Numbered from the stretch's first letter, positions 8,801 through 17,492 are shown. The stretch: DNA of 64,000 nucleotides from Caulobacter flavus (GCF_003722335.1 NZ_CP026100.1:5120001-5184000); one strand, 5' to 3'. A program made the numbers and translations. The notes: generated by a model from the sequence alone, not told the origin.

Positions 8801-9117
8801 GTCGCGCTGCGCTGGCCCCCTCCGGGGCACCTCCCAGAGGGAGAGGATCTATTGGCTACGAACCTCCCCCCGTGGGGACTGTTGCGAAATTCGGAACGTC
8901 GAAGAACAGACCAGAATCCGTTCGAGAACAGTTCGGAATCAAAAGGGGAAAGTCGTTCTTGTTTTACCCCATTATGCAACGATCCCCCCGTGGGGGAGGC
9001 GATCGCGATAGCGATCGGTGGGGGGAGTTGGGCCAGACCGGCCGATGCCTCGAAAGCTGAAAACGGCCCCCCTCCGGCCTTCGGCCGCCTCCCCCAGAGG
9101 GGGAGGTTCTGGAAAGC
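8801..9117. repeat. intergenic palindromic repeat cluster (copy 1 at 8984-9110)
   Basis: This 317-bp gap holds no gene. Bases 8984-9110 are a complex repeat: GGGGGAGG-type ends, then a GATCGCGATAGCGATC palindrome, the phrase ATGCCTCGAAAGCTGAAA, then CCGGCCTTCGGCCG and a closing CCCCCAGAGGGGG palindrome. The same structure appears inverted at 40278-40404 and in shortened form at 41373-41464. Bases 8812-8850 and 8870-8880 hold fragments of the same motif, so several pieces may be nested here. Confidence 0.8.
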
Positions 9118-9867
9118 CTACCCCTTGACCGCGTAGGCGATCGGGGTCTCGAAGCGGCGACGGTTCCAGTCGGAGTCGCGGGGGGCCTTGGGGAACGGGG
9201 CGGCGGTGGAAAGGAGGTCCATGGCCGCGGCGTCGAGCGCGCGATCGCCGCTGCTCTCGACGATCACCGCCCGCGACATCCGGCCGAAGCGGTCGAGGGT
9301 GAAGGCCACCACCACTACGCCCTGGCTGCGGCGGCGCTTGAGGGCCTCGGGCATGGTCTTGCGGGCCTCGATCCACGACAGCACCTGGGCGGCGTAGGGA
9401 TCGTGGGTCTTGGCCAACTCGCCGCGCGCCTGCACCGGCGCTCCGCCGCCGGCCGGGGCGGACGCCGCCGAAGCGGCGACGGCCACCGGGGTCGCGGTGG
9501 AGGTCGAGCGGGTCTCGGCCTGCTGGGGCGCAACCTGCGGCGCGGCGATCAAGGGATCGGGCGCGGGGATCGGGACCGGGCGCGGCCGGATCGGCGAGAC
9601 GGCGCGCGCCTCGCGCGGCACGGCCCGCTCGCGCTTTTCGGCCGACGCCTGGGAGGGCGAAGGCTCCGGGCTGGGGGCCAGCGCCTCGAACAGCGCCGCC
9701 TCCATGGCCGGCGGTTCGGACAGCCCGGGCATGGCGCGGACGAAGCCGACCAACCCGACGGCCACGGCCGCGTGCAGGCCCACCGAGACGCCGGCGGCGA
9801 GGATCTTGTCCCTGCTCCGTCGGCCCGACCGGGGCCGCTCCACGCCTATGGATTCCGCGACACTCAT
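9118..9867 (-). CDS. TonB-like energy transducer
   Basis: A 249-residue TonB-type protein. From the ATG at 9867 it has a short cytoplasmic N-terminus, one membrane helix (about residues 25-45, AAGVSVGLHAAVAVGLVGF), a long Pro/Ala-rich periplasmic linker (residues 60-150), and a C-terminal domain of about 95 residues starting DPYAAQVLSWIEARKTMPEAL and containing GVVVVAFTLDRFGRM, the usual TonB C-terminal fold. It couples the proton motive force to outer-membrane receptors; two receptors are encoded within 5 kb. No exbB/exbD genes are nearby. Confidence 0.85.
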   Translation of the reverse strand: MSVAESIGVERPRSGRRSRDKILAAGVSVGLHAAVAVGLVGFVRAMPGLSEPPAMEAALFEALAPSPEPSPSQASAEKRERAVPREARAVSPIRPRPVPIPAPDPLIAAPQVAPQQAETRSTSTATPVAVAASAASAPAGGGAPVQARGELAKTHDPYAAQVLSWIEARKTMPEALKRRRSQGVVVVAFTLDRFGRMSRAVIVESSGDRALDAAAMDLLSTAAPFPKAPRDSDWNRRRFETPIAYAVKG

Positions 9868-9926
9868 AAGAATGCGTCGCATCTACAGGATGGACGGCTC
9901 CGGCACAATGTCCGGGCGTCTACGGA

Positions 9927-10664
9927 TCAGGCCGCCTTGAGGGTCTGCGCGCCCATCTCCGCGGCGAAGGCGGGGTAGAAGGTCGCCAGCATCCGCTCGG
10001 CATAGGCCACGAGGTTGCAGAACCCCTCGGCCCGGCGACGGATCGGCGAGTCGAAGAACGGCGTCAGGATCTGGGCCAGCACGCCGAAGACGATGGCGTC
10101 GACGCTGGTCGGCCGCTCGCCCATCATGAAGGCCTTGTCGCCCAGCAGCTCCGACAGGGCCGTCAGCGACCAGGACGCCAGCTCGACGATCTCGTCGGGG
10201 GAGTGCCGGGCGACGCCGACGGCCTTGAGATTGGTCTCGACGGCGTCGAGCAGGCCCGCCTTCAGGTCCTGGCGCATGGCCTCGGGCGCGCCGTCGAACC
10301 AGCGGGCCGGCCCCTTCTCGAAATTGTCGAAGTCGAAGAAGCGGAAGTAGCAGTTGGCCCAGCCCAGTTGGTTCTCGACCATCCGCTCGATCGCCCAGGC
10401 CTGAGCGCGCTCGGCGCGGGTCAGGCCCGCGTCCAGGTCGACGCCGTAGCTACGCTCCAGATAGGCGCGGATGAAGGTGGAGTCGGCGACCTTGACGCCG
10501 TCGTCGTCGATCCAGGGCAGCTGGCCCTTGGGCGAGGTCTCCGGATGGGCCGGGACCTTCTGGTAGGCCAGCCCGGCCATCATCAGGTGGATCTCGGTCT
10601 TGGTGACGTAGGGGCTGCCTTCGGGAAGACCGTAGGCCGGGCCGGCGGCGTAGAGCGTGATCAT
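9927..10664 (-). CDS. glutathione S-transferase family protein
   Basis: A 245-residue protein with an N-terminal thioredoxin-like half (ITLYAAGPAYGLPEGSPYVTK, then KGQLPWIDDDGVKVADSTFIRAYLE) and an all-helical C-terminal half, the GST/Tom37-like architecture. The ATG at 10664 has AGGGACC upstream and starts the fold directly; the longer frame from 10727 adds an unlikely extension. It is divergent from a WYL regulator gene, with a strong palindrome between them, so it is probably that regulator's target. Substrate unknown. Confidence 0.85.
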   Translation of the reverse strand: MITLYAAGPAYGLPEGSPYVTKTEIHLMMAGLAYQKVPAHPETSPKGQLPWIDDDGVKVADSTFIRAYLERSYGVDLDAGLTRAERAQAWAIERMVENQLGWANCYFRFFDFDNFEKGPARWFDGAPEAMRQDLKAGLLDAVETNLKAVGVARHSPDEIVELASWSLTALSELLGDKAFMMGERPTSVDAIVFGVLAQILTPFFDSPIRRRAEGFCNLVAYAERMLATFYPAFAAEMGAQTLKAA

Positions 10665-10715
10665 CTCGAGGTCCCTCTCGTGCGGTATTGCGATGAGGAC
10701 AGACTGCCGCCACCC

Positions 10716-10737
10716 TGCTGCCAGCATGCTGTCAGCA
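10716..10737. promoter_or_regulatory. 22-bp palindromic operator between the GST and WYL-regulator genes
   Basis: A nearly perfect palindrome (20 of 22 positions symmetric) built on TGCTG...CAGCATGCTG...CAGCA. It lies between two divergent genes, 23 bp before the regulator ATG and 52 bp before the GST ATG. This is the expected place for autoregulation and control of the GST gene. Confidence 0.65.
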
Positions 10738-10759
10738 ACGATCCGGCACAGTGAGACCC

Positions 10760-11500
10760 ATGAGACGCGCTGAACGCCTATTCCAGATCATCCAGATCCT
10801 TCGCCGCAGCCGCGCGCCGGTCACCGCCGACGCCATCGCCGCCGAACTGGAGACCTCCAAGCGCAGCGTCTATCGCGACATCGCCGCATTGGTCGGTCAG
10901 AGGGCGCCCATCCGCGGCGAGGCGGGCGTCGGCTACGTGCTGGAGGCCGGATACGACATGCCGCCCCTGATGCTGACGCCGGACGAGATCGAAGCCGCCG
11001 TGCTGGGCGCCCAATGGGTGGCCGGCCGGGGCGATCCCGCCCTGGCCACCGCCGCCCGCGACCTGATCGCGAAAATCGCCGCGGCGGTGCCCGACAACCT
11101 GCGCCCCTACGTGCTGGAGCCGGCCACCCGGGCCCCTGCCCCGTGGAACCCGACGCCCGACAACATCGACATGGCCCAGACCCGCGCCTGGATCCACGCC
11201 GGCCGCAAGATCCGCCTGGACTATCGCGACGAGAAGGGCGCGGTCAGCCAACGGATCGTCTGGCCGGTGACCGTCGGCTACATGGCCACCACGCGCATGC
11301 TGATCGCCTGGTGCGAGCTGCGCGACGACTTCCGCAACTTCCGCACCGACCGGGTGGTGGCCGCCGAGTTCCTCGACGACCGCCACGGCCAGCGCCCCGC
11401 CGTGCTGCGCGCCCGCTGGCAGCGGCAGATGGAGGAGGAATGGGCCGCCTACGACGCAGCCCACGCCGCCAAGGGCCTCATTCCGCATAGCCCGGGCTAG
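10760..11500 (+). CDS. YafY-type HTH/WYL-domain transcriptional regulator
   Basis: A 246-residue cytoplasmic regulator. Residues 1-65 form a DeoR-like winged helix (RRAERLFQIIQILRRSR, ADAIAAELETSKRSVYRDIAAL), and residues 130-215 form a WYL domain (RAWIHAGRKIRLDYRDEKG, IVWPVTVGYM, MLIAWCELRDDFRNFRTDRV). The start ATG at 10760 is preferred to the GTG at 10751. WYL domains sense ligands or DNA ends. Divergence from a GST gene and the shared palindrome suggest local control. Confidence 0.88.
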   Translation: MRRAERLFQIIQILRRSRAPVTADAIAAELETSKRSVYRDIAALVGQRAPIRGEAGVGYVLEAGYDMPPLMLTPDEIEAAVLGAQWVAGRGDPALATAARDLIAKIAAAVPDNLRPYVLEPATRAPAPWNPTPDNIDMAQTRAWIHAGRKIRLDYRDEKGAVSQRIVWPVTVGYMATTRMLIAWCELRDDFRNFRTDRVVAAEFLDDRHGQRPAVLRARWQRQMEEEWAAYDAAHAAKGLIPHSPG

Positions 11501-11597
11501 GCGGGTCGTCGGAGGCTCACGCGCCCGCTAGGCGGACAAAGGATATTTCCGAATGGAAACAATATCCCTCGCAAATCCACGCCGCCTCCATCATTTC

Positions 11598-11625
11598 TGC
11601 GAATGAGTTTGCATTTGACTCGCAA
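11598..11625. promoter_or_regulatory. Fur-like operator before the ferrisiderophore-type receptor
   Basis: Two overlapping AT-rich imperfect repeats, TGCGAATGAGTTTGCA (11598-11613) and TTGCATTTGACTCGCAA (11609-11625), together bounded by TGCGA and TCGCA. They lie about 50 bp before the receptor ATG. The pattern resembles alphaproteobacterial Fur boxes, and the downstream operon is of the iron-uptake type. Inferred by pattern. Confidence 0.5.
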
Positions 11626-11672
11626 TTAAACCGCCGTTAGCTGCGACCCATTCTTAAATATCGGGGGTCTGC

Positions 11673-13982
11673 ATGAAGTCGCGGTTGATGATGGCGAGCG
11701 CTGTCGGCGTTTGGGCGGTGCTGGCGGGGTCGGCCTGGGCCGAGGCCCCGGCCGCCACGGCGCCGGACGCCCCGACGCAGGTCGACCAGGTGGTCGTCAC
11801 CGGCGAGAAGGCCAGCCGCAGCGTGCAGGACACCGTCACCAGCGTGGCCGTGACCACCGCCCGCACCATCGAGCGCGAGCAGATCCGCGACTTCTACGAC
11901 GTGATCGCCAAGACCGCGAACATGAGCGAGACCTACGGCAAGAGCGGCTTCACGATCCGGGGCGTGGCCAACAACAACGTCTCGGGCGGCGGCACCGGCG
12001 GCCTGGCCACGGTCTATGTCGACGGCGCGGCCATCCCGGAACGCGCCATGTACGGCGGCCCGCTGGACATGTGGGACGTAGGCCAGGTCGAGATCTTCCG
12101 CGGCCCGCAATCGACGCTGCAGGGCCGCAACGCCCTGGCCGGCGCGGTGATCGTGCGCACCACCGACCCGACCTCGGACTGGAACTTCAAGGTGCGCGCC
12201 AGCACGGCCAGCGGCGACGACCGCTCGATCGCCTTCGCCGGCGGCGGCCCGATCGTCGCCGACCAGCTGGCCTTCCGCGTGGCCTTCGAGGACCACACCG
12301 CCGACGGCTTCATCTACAACACCACGCGCAAGGCCGACGACGACACGCTCGACAGCCGCATGATCCGCGGCAAGCTGCTGCTGACCCCGGCCTCGGCCGA
12401 GGGCTTCAAGGCCATCGCCACCTACAGCCGCAACGAGCGCAAGTCGGGCTATCTCTACACCTACAGCCGCACCGACACGCCGGACTACTACGACCACCGC
12501 GTCACCACGACCAACTCGCCCAATACCAGCGACATCACCACCGACATCGCCACGCTCGAGGTCGAGCAGAAGCTTAGCCAGCGGTTCATCCTGTCGGGCG
12601 TGGCCTCGTGGAGCCAGGTCGACCTGGTGCAGCGCTATGACGGCGACCTGGGCCCGCAGACCCTGTCCTACGGCGGCCAGGATGAGATGATCGAGACGTC
12701 CAGCCAGGAAGTGCGCCTGAACTACGAGGGCGAGCGCCTGAAGGGCCTGGTCGGCCTCTATCACGCCACCCGCGACGCCGAGCGCAAGTCGGCCAGCCTG
12801 ACCAACGTAGAGTTCCCGCGCGCCACCCTGGTCAGCGTGCTGACCGGGCAGCTGGTCAGCGGCGGTTATCCCCTGGCCCTGGCACAGGCGACCGCCAACC
12901 AGTTCGCCACGGCCTACATCGCCCAGCTGCCGGTCATCCCCGTCGACTACAGCTCCGACGCGCCGGAACTGGTGGAGACCACCGCGATCTTCGCCGACGG
13001 GACCTTCGCCCTGACGCCCAGGCTCAGCGTGCTGGGCGGCTTCCGCTACGATCGCGAGAAGAACACCCAGAGCTCGGTGCAGACCGCCCTCTTCGCCGGG
13101 ACCTATCCCAACCCAGCCAACTTCCCGACCGCCTACGCGCCCTTCGTGGTGCTGGTGAACCAGTTCGTCGGCTCGATGGTCGCCCAGGCCGGCGCGCCCT
13201 CGCCCAAGACGACGCGCGAGTTCGAGGCCTTCCTGCCCAAGATCGGCGCCAAGTACGCCTGGACCGACGACATCTCGACCAGCTTCGTGGTGCAGCGCGG
13301 CTACCGTTCTGGCGGCACGGCGATCAACACCGCCCGTTCCACCGTCGTCGCCTACGATCCGGAATACACCTGGAACTACGAACTTTCGCTGCGCACCTAC
13401 TGGCCGCAGTGGGGCCTGACGGCCAACGCCAACGCCTACTATGTCGACTGGACCGACCAGCAGGTGTCGCTGAACCTGGGCCTGAACGCCTACGACTACC
13501 AGGTCGAGAACGCCGGCAGCTCGCACCTCTACGGCTTCGAGGTCGAGCTGGCCCAGCGCCTGTCGGCCAAGGCCAGCTGGTACGCCTCGCTGGGCCACAC
13601 CAGGACCGAGTTCGACGAGTTCAACGTCGACACCGGCGCCGACACCCGCAACCTGTCGGGCTCGGAATTCCCCTACGCCCCGCACTGGACGTTCTCGATC
13701 GGCGGCGACTACCGGTTCGGCAACGGCCTGGTGGCCAACCTGAACGCCAACTACCGCGACCGGTCCTACACCGAGGCCGGCGGCGAGCAGGACGGCCGCA
13801 TCGCAGGCGAACGCACCCTGGTCAACGGCCGCTTCGGCTACGAGAGCGACCGCTGGGGCGCCTACGTGTTCGGCAAGAACCTGCTGAACGAGAAGTACAG
13901 CCAGTACAGCCGCGAGGACGTGCCGGTGGCCCTGCTGGGCGAGCCGCGCGTGCTGGGCGTCAGCCTGGAGGCGCGCTGGTGA
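11673..13982 (+). CDS. TonB-dependent ferrisiderophore-type receptor
   Basis: A 769-residue outer-membrane receptor. Signal peptide MKSRLMMASAVGVWAVLAGSAWA, then a TonB-box-like DQVVVTGEKA, then the plug (GKSGFTIRGVANNNVSGGG, VYVDGAAIPERAM, EIFRGPQSTLQGRNALAGAV) and a beta-barrel ending GVSLEARW. It is the first gene of a translationally coupled set: the next gene begins at a GTG overlapping its stop by 4 bp and the third overlaps by 1 bp. The accessory membrane genes are of the kind found with siderophore receptors. Confidence 0.92.
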   Translation: MKSRLMMASAVGVWAVLAGSAWAEAPAATAPDAPTQVDQVVVTGEKASRSVQDTVTSVAVTTARTIEREQIRDFYDVIAKTANMSETYGKSGFTIRGVANNNVSGGGTGGLATVYVDGAAIPERAMYGGPLDMWDVGQVEIFRGPQSTLQGRNALAGAVIVRTTDPTSDWNFKVRASTASGDDRSIAFAGGGPIVADQLAFRVAFEDHTADGFIYNTTRKADDDTLDSRMIRGKLLLTPASAEGFKAIATYSRNERKSGYLYTYSRTDTPDYYDHRVTTTNSPNTSDITTDIATLEVEQKLSQRFILSGVASWSQVDLVQRYDGDLGPQTLSYGGQDEMIETSSQEVRLNYEGERLKGLVGLYHATRDAERKSASLTNVEFPRATLVSVLTGQLVSGGYPLALAQATANQFATAYIAQLPVIPVDYSSDAPELVETTAIFADGTFALTPRLSVLGGFRYDREKNTQSSVQTALFAGTYPNPANFPTAYAPFVVLVNQFVGSMVAQAGAPSPKTTREFEAFLPKIGAKYAWTDDISTSFVVQRGYRSGGTAINTARSTVVAYDPEYTWNYELSLRTYWPQWGLTANANAYYVDWTDQQVSLNLGLNAYDYQVENAGSSHLYGFEVELAQRLSAKASWYASLGHTRTEFDEFNVDTGADTRNLSGSEFPYAPHWTFSIGGDYRFGNGLVANLNANYRDRSYTEAGGEQDGRIAGERTLVNGRFGYESDRWGAYVFGKNLLNEKYSQYSREDVPVALLGEPRVLGVSLEARW

Positions 13983-14554
13983 TCGGGTTGGGAGGCCTCG
14001 CCCTCGCCCCGCTGGCGCTCGGCGGCGCGCTGCTGCTGCGGCGCGCCTGGACCCATGCCGACGCGCGCCGGCCCTGGCTGATCGTCGGCGGCTGGGTGCT
14101 GCTGGCGGTCGCCGTCGCCGCGTCCGTACCGTTGCTGGGCGCGGCTCGGGGCCCGTCGATCGTGCTGGCCCTGGCCTCGACCGTGGCCCTGGCGGTCGTG
14201 GCCGCCGGGGTCGAGCTGCGTGAGGCCAGGCGCAAGGCAAGGCCCCAGGTTCTGGGCGAACTGGCGCTGGAGCCCTCGGACCGCCGGCGCGTAGCCTGGC
14301 GCGGCTGGCTGCGCGGCTTTCTCGCCGGCCCGCTGGGCGGGGCAGCCGCCATGGCCGTGGGCCTGGCGGTCGCCGTCTGCTTCCCCGCCGAGGTCAAGAC
14401 CCGCCTGATCGTCGGCGGCATGCTGGTGCCGTTCCTGTGGGCCGGCGGCATGGCCTGGACCCTGTCGGACGACAAGATCCTGCGCGCCCTGGCCGTACTG
14501 GTCGGCGTCACCGTCGCCGGCTTCGGCGCCGTGTTCCTGAAGGGCTCTCTCTGA
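13979..14554 (+). CDS. membrane protein of the iron-uptake DUF3649-like type
   Basis: A 191-residue hydrophobic protein read from the GTG at 13979, which overlaps the receptor stop as GTGA. At least five membrane segments are visible, two near the N-terminus (ALAPLALGGALLL, LIVGGWVLLAVAVAAS) and two or three at the C-terminus (GGAAAMAVGLAVAVCF, LIVGGMLVPFLWAGGMAWTL, LAVLVGVTVAGFGAVF). The C-terminal part matches the small partner usually placed between a TonB receptor and a PepSY protein; the N-terminal part may be a DUF3325-like partner fused to it. Family naming is by memory of layout. Confidence 0.72.
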   Translation: MIGLGGLALAPLALGGALLLRRAWTHADARRPWLIVGGWVLLAVAVAASVPLLGAARGPSIVLALASTVALAVVAAGVELREARRKARPQVLGELALEPSDRRRVAWRGWLRGFLAGPLGGAAAMAVGLAVAVCFPAEVKTRLIVGGMLVPFLWAGGMAWTLSDDKILRALAVLVGVTVAGFGAVFLKGSL

Positions 14555-16053
14555 TGCACGCCCCGCAACCCAAACAGAAACCCGCCGGCAAGCCGATCTG
14601 GCCGAAGGTCCCCGCCGGCTTCGTCCGCGCCATGCTGGCCGGCCATTCGGCGCTGGGCCTGGCTTTCGCCGCCCTCATCTATCTCGTCTGCTTCTCGGGC
14701 GCGGTGGCGGTGTTCACCAACGAGTTCAATCGCTGGGAGCAGCCCACCGCCCCGGTGCTGCACGGCGTGACGCCCGCCGCGGTCGGCGCGGCCTTCGACG
14801 AGGTTCTGGCCAAAAACCCCAAGGCCCACGACCTGTTCATCCGCATGCCCGAGCCCGCCCTGCCCCGCCTGTCGGTGCACGGCGACGACGCCAAGGGCGG
14901 CGAGCACACCTGGTTCGCCGACGCCTCGGGCAGGATCGTCGCCGAGCAGCGCACGCCGTGGAGCGAGTTCCAGGCCAAGATGCACACCGTGCTGCACCTG
15001 CCGGGCAGCTGGGGCTTCTTCCTGGTGGGACTGACAGGCGTTGCTCTGCTGTCGTCGCTGGTCTCTGGCGTGCTGTCGCATCCGCGTGTGTTCAAGGACG
15101 CCTTCGCCTTTCGGTGGGGCGGCTCCAAGCGCCTGCAGGAGGCCGACCTGCACAACCGCATCTCGGTGTGGGGTCTGCCCTTCCACGTGGTGGTGTCGCT
15201 GACTGGCGCGTTCCTGGGCCTTTCGGTCCTGATCGTCGGGGTGCTGGCCATGGTGGTGTTCGACGGGAACCGCGACAAGGTCTTCGCCCTGTTCAGCGGC
15301 CCGGCCGTGGCCGACGACCCGCGTCCCGCGCCGGTGGTGGACGTGGCCAAGGGCCTCTCCGTACTGCAGGCCAGGCATCCGCAGGCGGGCTTCAACTACA
15401 TCTTCGTCGAGCACCCCGGCGAGACCGGCCAGCACATGAGCATCAACCGCGTCACGCCCGGCAGGCTGTCGCGCGGCGAGATGTTCATCGTCGACGGCAA
15501 CGCCAAGGTCCTGGGCGAAGCCGGCTTCGAGAGCGGCAATGTCGGCATGGCCATCTACGCCAGCCTCACCCCGCTGCACTTCGGCTGGTTCGGCGGCTGG
15601 CCGGTGAAGGTGGCGTACTTCCTGCTCGGCCTGGGCCTGACGGCCGTGACCGCCAGCGGCGTGGCCATCTGGCTGGCCCGCAGGCGCGACAAGGGCCGCC
15701 CGGCCCCGCGCTGGGAGCGGGTGTGGGTCGCCTTCTGCTGGAGCCAGCCCCTGGCCTACGGCGTCAGCGCCATCGTCGCCCTGCTGGCCCAGGGCGTCCC
15801 GCCCGTCGCCGTCTGGGGGGCCGCGACCCTGCTGGCCAGCGCCAGCGCCGTCCTCTGGACGCCGCGGGTGATCTCGATCCGCTTGCGCCTGGCTTCGGCG
15901 GTGAGCCTGGTGCTGGCGGCCCTGGTCCACATCGCCCTCAACACCGGCCACGTGGTCGATCCGGTCGCCTGGATCATGGACGCCTCGCTTGTGCTGGGCG
16001 CCGTGGCCCTGGCCGTGTCGGTGAAGCTCACCAAGGCGCCGGCCGCGGCCTGA
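14554..16053 (+). CDS. PepSY-associated membrane protein of the iron-uptake operon
   Basis: A 499-residue inner-membrane protein starting at the ATG that shares one base with the preceding TGA. Membrane segments occur at about residues 30-55, 150-175, 215-240, 345-370 and several at the C-terminus. Family features include GHSALGLAFAALIYLVCFSGAVAVF, the histidine-bearing HTVLHLPGSWG segment and LTPLHFGWFGGWPVKVAYFLLGL. Such proteins are thought to reduce or release iron from siderophores after uptake. It ends the operon, followed by a strong terminator. Confidence 0.85.
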   Translation: MHAPQPKQKPAGKPIWPKVPAGFVRAMLAGHSALGLAFAALIYLVCFSGAVAVFTNEFNRWEQPTAPVLHGVTPAAVGAAFDEVLAKNPKAHDLFIRMPEPALPRLSVHGDDAKGGEHTWFADASGRIVAEQRTPWSEFQAKMHTVLHLPGSWGFFLVGLTGVALLSSLVSGVLSHPRVFKDAFAFRWGGSKRLQEADLHNRISVWGLPFHVVVSLTGAFLGLSVLIVGVLAMVVFDGNRDKVFALFSGPAVADDPRPAPVVDVAKGLSVLQARHPQAGFNYIFVEHPGETGQHMSINRVTPGRLSRGEMFIVDGNAKVLGEAGFESGNVGMAIYASLTPLHFGWFGGWPVKVAYFLLGLGLTAVTASGVAIWLARRRDKGRPAPRWERVWVAFCWSQPLAYGVSAIVALLAQGVPPVAVWGAATLLASASAVLWTPRVISIRLRLASAVSLVLAALVHIALNTGHVVDPVAWIMDASLVLGAVALAVSVKLTKAPAAA

Positions 16054-16085
16054 TCCCGCCGCCCGAAACCACGCCGCGAAAGACG

Positions 16086-16114
16086 AAGGCCCGCCGGCGA
16101 CGGCGGGCCTTTTT
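16086..16114 (+). terminator. Rho-independent terminator of the TonB receptor operon
   Basis: An 11-bp perfect stem (AAGGCCCGCCG and its complement, loop GCGA) runs straight into a T-tract, 33 bp after the PepSY gene stop codon. It separates the iron operon from the tRNA/island boundary. Confidence 0.9.
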
Positions 16115-16144
16115 CGTTGGCTGTGCAAGCCTTCCCTTCAACGC

Positions 16145-16172
16145 TTGAGCGACGGGGCAAGACCGGCTAAGC
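16145..16172 (+). promoter_or_regulatory. original promoter of the disrupted tRNA-Gly gene
   Basis: TTGAGCG at 16145-16151 and GCTAAGC at 16166-16172 resemble the Caulobacter housekeeping -35 and -10 elements. They lie about 30-55 bp before the tRNA 5' stub. After island insertion this promoter no longer faces a complete tRNA gene. Assigned by consensus match and position only. Confidence 0.45.
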
Positions 16173-16199
16173 ACGACCTCCACGGTCGTTTGCGACCCG

Positions 16200-16239
16200 T
16201 GCGGGCGTAGTTCAGAGGTAGAACGTCAGCTTCCCAAGC
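16200..16239 (+). repeat. attL: 40-bp direct repeat, orphan 5' half of tRNA-Gly(CCC)
   Basis: Identical to 30311-30350. It covers the acceptor 5' strand, D arm, anticodon arm 5' strand and anticodon loop, then diverges at 16240. The stub cannot form a tRNA. Confidence 0.93.
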
Positions 16240-16266
16240 GCCCGATATGCGTGTCGAAACAATCGC

Positions 16267-16413
16267 TTAGCTGTAAATCGCGATCAATTTCGCTCTAACG
16301 ATTTCAATCGTTTGCGAGCGCTGCGTAAACGCATCAACTTCTGAAAAAGACGAAGTCCTAGAACGTGTCGACGCAGACGGACCCTGGTCCGGTATGTCAG
16401 GCTTGATAGGCAT
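16267..16413 (-). CDS. possible 48-residue small protein at the left end of the island
   Basis: A 49-codon frame from ATG 16413 to TAA 16267, preceded by a fair Shine-Dalgarno sequence (AAGGGAAGCGA). It begins MPIKPDIPDQGPSAS and ends in ERLIAIYS-like hydrophobic sequence after EIVRAK. Codon use is much less GC-rich at third positions than in core genes. No family recognised. It may be noncoding; the rest of 16240-16700 shows no other supported gene, only a CCTCGTGAGG inverted repeat at about 16429-16438. Confidence 0.3.
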   Translation of the reverse strand: MPIKPDIPDQGPSASTRSRTSSFSEVDAFTQRSQTIEIVRAKLIAIYS

Positions 16414-16700
16414 TCGCTTCCCTTATACCTCGTGAGGATCCGAGGTCTCTCTATGGAGGTTTTCAGCGCTGCTGCGACTTGGCGGGGAACGCGACATGAA
16501 GACGACACCAAACTGACAGCTTGCTGATGTTGTTTGACTTCGCCCGCCCCATCGAGCGGGTTGGTGTGCGTTGTGCGAGTGGCCAAAACAGTTCACCCAC
16601 TGGGTTTTCAAGCTGGGGTAAGGACGAGGAGGTGGATCTCGAAGGGGGATCAACCGTGTCCACGCCTCCTGTCTTCGCGCAGCAGCAAAACTTGTAGTCC

Positions 16701-17456
16701 TTACCCGGTCGTCGTTTCGTGCTTCATCGCCTCGGCGGCCAGAGCAACATGCTCAGGGATGCGCCCGCTGGCCTTGCGCTCGCTATAGCGGTCAACGAGG
16801 TAGTCGGCGCGGTCGCGGGTCAACAGCGTGAACTTCACCAGCTCCTCCATCACGTCCACGACCCGCTCGTAATAGCTGGACGGCTTCATGCGGTCGTTGT
16901 CGTCGAACTCCTTGTAGGCCATGGCGACCGACGACTGGTTGGGAATGGTGATCATCCGCATCCATCGGCCCAGCAGGCGCAGGGTGTTCACCGCGTTGAA
17001 CGACTGCGACCCGCCGCTCACCTGCATGACCGCCAAGGTTCTCCCCTGGGTAGGGCGGACGCTGCCGATCTCCAGCGGTATCCAGTCGATCTGAGCCTTC
17101 ATGATCCCGCTGATAGCCCCGTGGCGCTCCGGGCTGCACCAGACCTGCCCCTCCGACCACAGCGACAGGGCGCGTAGCTCCTGGACTTTCGGATGGTCCG
17201 GGGTCGTGGCGTCGGGCAGCGGCAGGTCGCGAGGATCGAAGATGCGGGTTTCACAGCCCAACGCCTGGAGGATGCGGGCGGCCTCCTCGACCAGAAGGCG
17301 GCTGAAGGAGCGCTCCCGTAGCGACCCATAGAGCAGCAGGATGCGGGGCGGATGCTTGGAGGGCGCGGCGACTTCGAGCCGGGCCTGATCGACCTGAGCG
17401 AGGAACTTAGGGTCGAGAGCGGGGAGGTCGGTCACGGGCAACTCCAAAAGCGTCAT
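16701..17456 (-). CDS. arsH: ArsH NADPH-dependent organoarsenical oxidase
   Basis: A 251-residue flavoprotein of the ArsH family, which oxidises trivalent methylarsenicals and related compounds to less toxic forms. Motifs: [27 protein letters not shown] (the flavin phosphate-binding loop), [21 protein letters not shown] and [23 protein letters not shown]. The ATG at 17456 ([15 protein letters not shown]) is the likely start; the frame opens further upstream but runs into the ArsR operator. It is divergent from arsR with a 33-bp gap holding two palindromes, so it is probably arsenite-inducible. Confidence 0.93.
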   Translation of the reverse strand: MTLLELPVTDLPALDPKFLAQVDQARLEVAAPSKHPPRILLLYGSLRERSFSRLLVEEAARILQALGCETRIFDPRDLPLPDATTPDHPKVQELRALSLWSEGQVWCSPERHGAISGIMKAQIDWIPLEIGSVRPTQGRTLAVMQVSGGSQSFNAVNTLRLLGRWMRMITIPNQSSVAMAYKEFDDNDRMKPSSYYERVVDVMEELVKFTLLTRDRADYLVDRYSERKASGRIPEHVALAAEAMKHETTTG

Positions 17457-17463
17457 TGAACTG

Positions 17464-17492
17464 TCGAATAATTCGAGCATATTGGAAATATG
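17464..17492. promoter_or_regulatory. two ArsR-type palindromic operators
   Basis: TCGAATAATTCGA (17464-17476) and CATATTGGAAATATG (17478-17492) are both perfect inverted repeats and lie back to back between arsH and arsR. The second overlaps the arsR start codon. This suits a repressor that controls both divergent transcripts. Confidence 0.7.

Noticed and set aside
5165-8830. A 1221-codon open frame on the minus strand opposite the TonB receptor and peroxidase genes
   Set aside because: It is the complement of two well-supported genes with clear motifs; high GC at third positions gives long stop-free antisense frames.
11637-14240. An 867-codon minus-strand open frame opposite the second TonB receptor
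   Set aside because: Same reason; repetitive Gly/Val/Asp-rich sequence with no domain.
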